A DNA stretch of 38,362 bases, from NCBI GenBank assembly GCA_029974315.1, contig JARKSE010000030.1, positions 1 to 38,362 of the forward strand, written 5' to 3'. A program made the position numbers and the translations under genes. This DNA comes from Paludibacteraceae bacterium. Its GTDB lineage: Bacteria; Bacteroidota; Bacteroidia; Bacteroidales; Paludibacteraceae. Below the pieces are notes generated by a model, which did no database searches, was not told the origin of the DNA, and saw only the letters and a program-made list of their open reading frames with translations. Every line of letters starts with the position of its first letter. Within the stretch, counting starts at the first letter, position 1. Below are positions 34,659-38,362 of the stretch, one piece after another.

Positions 34659-36032
34659 ATGCGCAGTAACGACTTTGATTTAACGAACGAAGAGCTTGCT
34701 ATCATCAAAAACTATGAAGAAGCCAATAAAAAAGGGCATTCAGAATACTTTGATGTAGAAGATTTGGAGTTTATCATTGAACACTATTTACATTTGGGTA
34801 ATGTAGAAAATGCCCAAAACGCGCTTCGTTTTGCCCTAAAACTACACCCTGACAGCTCGCATTTACAATGTAAAAAAGCACGTATTTATACTAGTTTAGG
34901 ACGTTTTGAAGAAGCACTTGATCTTATCAATCAATTTCAAGAGGAAGGCAATCCTGCACACATATTTACAAAAGCAGAAATTTTGCTAAAAACCGATCAT
35001 AAACAGGAAGCTGTAATCCTTTTTAAAGAATTAGTAAATGCTTATGCAGAAGACGACTTAGCCGAAATCTGTTTGGACATTGTAATGATGTTACACGTAT
35101 TTCAAGACTATCACCACAGTTCCTATTTTATTCAAAAAGGACTTAAAAAAGATCCTAAAAACTTAGACCTTTTAGTAGAATACGCCGTTTATTTAGAACA
35201 ATTAAACGAATCTGAAAAAGCGATTGAAATCTACAATCGTATCCTTGATATTGAACCTTATAAATCATCGGCTTGGTTTTGTTTAGGACTCCTCCATTTT
35301 AATTTAGAACAATATCGTGAAGCCTTGAATGCTTTCGACTTCAACATTGCGATCAATCCGAATGATACAATTGCATGGTTGCAAAAGGGACACTGTCACT
35401 TCAATTTAGAAGAATATGTGCCCTCTATTAAAGCTTACAAAAAATACTTAACTGACTATCCCGAAGACAGTGTCGTTACGGCATTTTTAGGCGAATGTTA
35501 TGAAAATTGTGAAGTATACGATTTAGCATTAACCTATTTTTTACAAGCTGCTAAATTAAATCCCGGCAATGGCGATGCTTGGCTCGGCGCTGCAATTTGT
35601 ATGGTTGAAACTGAAGAGTACCACAAAGGTTTTGAGTACATTAAAAAAGCCATTGATGCAAATCCTGATTCTGCAGAAAACTATGCTGTTTTAGGCGAAA
35701 TTTTGGATAAAAATAATTTAATTGAAGAGTCAAAAATTGCTTACCTACACTCATTGGAACTGGAACAAAAACAACCTGAAACGTGGAAAGAATTGGGCGA
35801 TTTATACATGCAATCGGGTGAGTTTGAACAGGCTGTTCCTTGTTACGAAAAAGCCTTTGAGCAGGACCCAACACTCGATAAACTCACGCTCCTCATGTCG
35901 ATGGCTTATTACGCTATAAAAGATTATGATAAAACACTAGATTTTTTTAGTTTAGCAAAACAAACTTACAGCAATGCGCTCGAAATATTTTTGTCCGTAT
36001 TTCCCGAAGCCAAATCATTACTAATTAAATAA
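34659..36032 (+). CDS. Cytoplasmic tetratricopeptide-repeat protein
   Basis: A 457-residue protein made almost entirely of TPR helix pairs, about ten or more units by eye, for example GNVENAQNALRFALKLHPDS, LNESEKAIEIYNRILDIEPY, EQYREALNAFDFNIAINPND and GEFEQAVPCYEKAFEQDPT. The spacing of 34 residues and the A8/G-x-F/A20/P32 pattern are visible. There is no signal peptide or membrane segment, so it is probably a soluble scaffold; the first 35 residues are acidic. No catalytic domain is seen and the partner is unknown. It is cotranscribed with DedA (5 bases downstream) and aroE. Confidence 0.9.
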   Translation: MRSNDFDLTNEELAIIKNYEEANKKGHSEYFDVEDLEFIIEHYLHLGNVENAQNALRFALKLHPDSSHLQCKKARIYTSLGRFEEALDLINQFQEEGNPAHIFTKAEILLKTDHKQEAVILFKELVNAYAEDDLAEICLDIVMMLHVFQDYHHSSYFIQKGLKKDPKNLDLLVEYAVYLEQLNESEKAIEIYNRILDIEPYKSSAWFCLGLLHFNLEQYREALNAFDFNIAINPNDTIAWLQKGHCHFNLEEYVPSIKAYKKYLTDYPEDSVVTAFLGECYENCEVYDLALTYFLQAAKLNPGNGDAWLGAAICMVETEEYHKGFEYIKKAIDANPDSAENYAVLGEILDKNNLIEESKIAYLHSLELEQKQPETWKELGDLYMQSGEFEQAVPCYEKAFEQDPTLDKLTLLMSMAYYAIKDYDKTLDFFSLAKQTYSNALEIFLSVFPEAKSLLIK

Positions 36033-36037
36033 TTTCT

Positions 36038-36739
36038 ATGAGAAAACTGGTATTAAGCATTTTATTAGTCTTACCATTATCGTTATTTGCTCAAGAACAA
36101 ACTTCTAAAGATTCCCTATCTCTAGTTCAGCAGGTAGAACACTGGTATGATGCCAATATGAATTACACCAATATCACACTTTTAATGACTGTTGAAAGTT
36201 CGTTCATTCCATTTCCATCTGAAATAGTAATTCCACCAGCAGCTTATGTCGCTAGCAAGCCCGAAAGTGATTTAAATATTTTTTTAGTGGTGCTGTTTGG
36301 TACGTTAGGCGCTATTATTGGGGCACTTATTAATTATTACTTGGCTTTATGGCTCGGTCGACCTATTATTTACAAATTTGCAGATAGTAAACTTGGACAT
36401 TTATTGTTTTTGAGTAGCGAAAAAATTAAAAAAGCGGAAGATTATTTCAACAATCATGGAAAGGTATCCACTTTTATTGGGCGTTTAGTGCCTGGTATTC
36501 GACAACTCATATCAATCCCAGCCGGTTTAGCCAAAATGAATTTAGGTAGTTTTATTCTATTCACAACCCTCGGTGCAGGTATATGGAATACAATATTAGC
36601 TTTCATTGGTTATTTAGCTCATGGTCAAGCTGATTTAATCAACAAATATAACCACGAGTTATCAATAATAATGCTCGTTTTAGTAGGTTTAGCCGCCATT
36701 TGGTTAATTGCTAAGACACTCATCAAACGCAAAAAATAA
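36038..36739 (+). CDS. DedA family membrane protein
   Basis: A 233-residue polytopic inner-membrane protein of the DedA/SNARE-associated (VTT) family; characterised members flip undecaprenyl phosphate or phospholipids and support membrane potential and envelope integrity. Signatures: ESSFIPFPSEIVIPPAAYVA (about 53-72) with the conserved acidic/Pro re-entrant loop, GTLGAIIGALINYYLALWLGRPI (about 88-110) and FIGRLVPGIRQLISIPAGLAKM (about 147-168), which holds the conserved Arg pair. Four to five hydrophobic segments. The first 19 residues (MRKLVLSILLVLPLSLFAQ) look like a cleavable signal peptide followed by a polar segment of about 30 residues, which not all DedA proteins have. Confidence 0.92.
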   Translation: MRKLVLSILLVLPLSLFAQEQTSKDSLSLVQQVEHWYDANMNYTNITLLMTVESSFIPFPSEIVIPPAAYVASKPESDLNIFLVVLFGTLGAIIGALINYYLALWLGRPIIYKFADSKLGHLLFLSSEKIKKAEDYFNNHGKVSTFIGRLVPGIRQLISIPAGLAKMNLGSFILFTTLGAGIWNTILAFIGYLAHGQADLINKYNHELSIIMLVLVGLAAIWLIAKTLIKRKK

Positions 36740-36780
36740 GTTAGCCAACTATTTTAGTAACTGTATTCCTTCTGCTAATT

Positions 36781-37515
36781 ATGTTACATTACGGATTAAT
36801 TGGAAAATCACTAAAGCACTCTTTTTCAAAAGATTACTTCACAGGTAAATTTGAAAAAGGACACATTAACGCCGATTACTCTTTGTGCGAATTAGCAGAT
36901 ATAGAAGAAATTAAAGAAGTATTCTCAAAACAATGGCAAGGTTTAAATGTTACCATTCCATATAAAGCACAAATAATACCTTTTTTAAATGAAATTGATA
37001 ACCTTGCCGCAAAAATTGGAGCTGTAAACACGATTCAATTTAGTAAAAAAGAGGGACAAACATGGCTAAAAGGCTTTAACACGGATGTTATTGGATTTGA
37101 AACAACACTAAAACCACTCTTACAAACACACCATACACACGCTTTAGTGTTAGGTACTGGTGGTGCCTCAAAAGCTGTAACCTACGTCCTTAACAAATTA
37201 AACATTCCATACACGTACGTATCGCGTGAAGCTGGTCTTAATAAGTTAGGTTACGAGGAACTTACGTCTGACATAATTTCCACACATACGTTAATAATTA
37301 ACACGACACCACTCGGTATGTTTCCCGATTTGGAGAGTTATCCAGATATTCCATATGAAGCTATCGGTGAAAAACACTTACTTTACGATTTGGTATATAA
37401 TCCCGTCAAAACGCAATTCTTGTTACAAGGAGAAACACACGGTGCCACCATAAAAAATGGTTTAGAAATGCTTATTAATCAAGCAGAAGCAGCTTATGAA
37501 ATATGGAATCAATAA
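36781..37515 (+). CDS. aroE: Shikimate dehydrogenase
   Basis: Reduces 3-dehydroshikimate to shikimate with NADPH in aromatic amino acid synthesis. The 244-residue length is slightly short of the usual 270 but the domains are complete. Visible: shikimate-binding Ser pair in KSLKHSFS (S14, S16), catalytic K62 in NVTIPYK, N83 in GAVNT, catalytic D102 in KGFNTDVIG, NADP motif GTGGAS (125-130), NTTPLGMFP, LVYNPVKTQFL and the end NGLEMLINQAEAAYEIW. It starts 41 bases after dedA with no promoter signal of its own, so it is probably in the same transcript. Confidence 0.97.
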   Translation: MLHYGLIGKSLKHSFSKDYFTGKFEKGHINADYSLCELADIEEIKEVFSKQWQGLNVTIPYKAQIIPFLNEIDNLAAKIGAVNTIQFSKKEGQTWLKGFNTDVIGFETTLKPLLQTHHTHALVLGTGGASKAVTYVLNKLNIPYTYVSREAGLNKLGYEELTSDIISTHTLIINTTPLGMFPDLESYPDIPYEAIGEKHLLYDLVYNPVKTQFLLQGETHGATIKNGLEMLINQAEAAYEIWNQ

Positions 37516-37547
37516 AAAAGCCTTACTATAAAAAGTAAGGCTTTTTT
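37514..37547. terminator. Bidirectional terminator between aroE and porin gene
   Basis: Perfect 14-base stem (37514-37527 with 37534-37547), 6-base loop, A-run and T-run flanks for both strands. The left arm includes the aroE stop codon region. Confidence 0.9.
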
Positions 37548-37564
37548 ATTATATAACACTGTGA

Positions 37565-38362
37565 TTAAAATCTATACGATAAGGATAAAACCACATTATG
37601 TGTATTGGTAACAACTTTGGCTGCATTCAGTTCTGTAGTTTCATACGGTTTGAACAATTCGTTTTTTTGACGATACGCATACGTTAAATCAAGCCCAAAA
37701 CCTCCGTAACGATAACCAAAACCACCTGCTGCATAAAGTGAACCTTGATCTTTAAAATATTCCATATCGGTACGAATAGTATTTTTCGGAGGAACCTTCG
37801 TCGCTTTATCATCTACAGATGCCGTTTGATAAGCAAAACCGCCGCGTACCGAAAAGGCCTCTGACAAACGATATTCTGCTCCTACTTTGAATGTATGACT
37901 AGACAATGCATGCATGTTAATAGAATCATTTTCTGACGCATAAGCATTGCCATTCTCAAAAACATCAGTTTCGTTATAGTCGGTAAACAGATAATCAAAA
38001 CTGATAATAGCTGATTTACCTATAACAAAAGCAACTCCTGCTTGAGCTTTCAGTGGGCTTCTATATAAATAAGAGGCATAGCCATCAGGTGCTTTAGTGG
38101 TACCAATAAACTGTGTGTCATAATCTACTTCAGCATAAAAACGATCTATCAAGCTATAATACGTAGGTGTGTGAAAAGATGCACCTAAACGTACAAACGA
38201 AACAGGACGTGTAATAAATCCAAATGAAAAGTTATAACCAACACCCGTGGTGTAAAGTTTATTACGCAACGCAAAATTACCACCCGCTTCAAAAGTTTCA
38301 CCATAAGCAGATGTTATGGTATAATCAATAGTTTGTAAATTAAATCCAGCACCTAAATAGAG
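37565..38362 (-). CDS. OmpP1/FadL-like outer membrane protein, 5' end outside window
   Basis: The last 265 residues of an outer membrane beta-barrel of the OmpP1/FadL/TodX transport family, which in characterised members takes up long-chain fatty acids and other hydrophobic compounds. The minus-strand frame is open to the window edge, so the start and signal peptide are missing. Alternating hydrophobic/polar strands are clear, for example AGVAFVIGKSAIISFDYLFTDY and FKVGAEYRLSEAFSVRGGFAYQT. It ends in VVLSLSYRF; the terminal Phe is the BAM recognition signal. Reading as FadL family rests on strand pattern and the SFHTPTYYSLIDRF segment; another barrel family is possible. Confidence 0.75.
   Translation of the reverse strand, partial: LYLGAGFNLQTIDYTITSAYGETFEAGGNFALRNKLYTTGVGYNFSFGFITRPVSFVRLGASFHTPTYYSLIDRFYAEVDYDTQFIGTTKAPDGYASYLYRSPLKAQAGVAFVIGKSAIISFDYLFTDYNETDVFENGNAYASENDSINMHALSSHTFKVGAEYRLSEAFSVRGGFAYQTASVDDKATKVPPKNTIRTDMEYFKDQGSLYAAGGFGYRYGGFGLDLTYAYRQKNELFKPYETTELNAAKVVTNTHNVVLSLSYRF

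Overview
The window is a stretch of chromosome from an AT-rich member of the phylum Bacteroidota, most likely order Bacteroidales. The evidence is the protein families (DUF4290, long lysyl-tRNA synthetase, SDG-type transketolase, DUF4139/MuiA), lipoprotein and signal peptides of Bacteroidota type, almost no Shine-Dalgarno sequences, and at least a dozen copies of the phylum's -7 promoter element TAnnTTTG placed 10-60 bases before gene starts. A propionate-forming anaerobe such as the Paludibacter group would fit (Na+-pumping methylmalonyl-CoA decarboxylase, pyruvate:ferredoxin oxidoreductase, B12-dependent ribonucleotide reductase), but the genus is inference. I see no phage, IS, CRISPR, tRNA, rRNA or defence island; it reads as core genome.

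Layout. 1-3710 (minus): yicC-gmk, then clpB cut by the window edge. 3864-8465 (mostly plus): tsaB-DUF4290, a lone HsdR_N nuclease-like gene on the minus strand, then AMP nucleosidase-holA-2-hydroxyacid dehydrogenase. 8662-12198 (minus): nifJ. 12369-15611 (minus): a three-gene unit of a beta-helix lipoprotein, a secreted endonuclease/phosphatase-fold protein and a LutA-like Fe-S protein. 15748-16023 (plus): a small conserved protein. 16235-20704 (plus): mce-mmdA-oadG-biotin carrier-oadB, which isomerises methylmalonyl-CoA and decarboxylates it to propionyl-CoA while exporting Na+. 20840-23398 (minus): nrdJ, behind a 370-base gene-free leader with repeated motifs. 23769-25778 (minus): transketolase. 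25868-31650 (minus): nrnA-like DHH protein, apgM, lysS and a DUF4139 protein. 31783-33749 (minus): sugar nucleotidyltransferase-galE. 34023-37515 (plus): Lrp/AsnC regulator, then TPR protein-DedA-aroE. 37565-end (minus): OmpP1/FadL-like porin, cut by the window edge.

The most unusual items are (1) the decarboxylase biotin carrier with two nearly identical biotinyl domains, both keeping the biotin-accepting lysine; (2) a DUF4139 protein carrying an internal block resembling the plug motifs of SusC/TonB-dependent receptors; (3) the nrdJ leader with two exact 16-base repeats plus a degenerate third and no cobalamin riboswitch; and (4) a conserved-looking orphan nuclease domain (HsdR_N) beside AMP nucleosidase and the clamp-loader delta gene. 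I did not find a clear multi-gene undescribed system; these four are the best leads.
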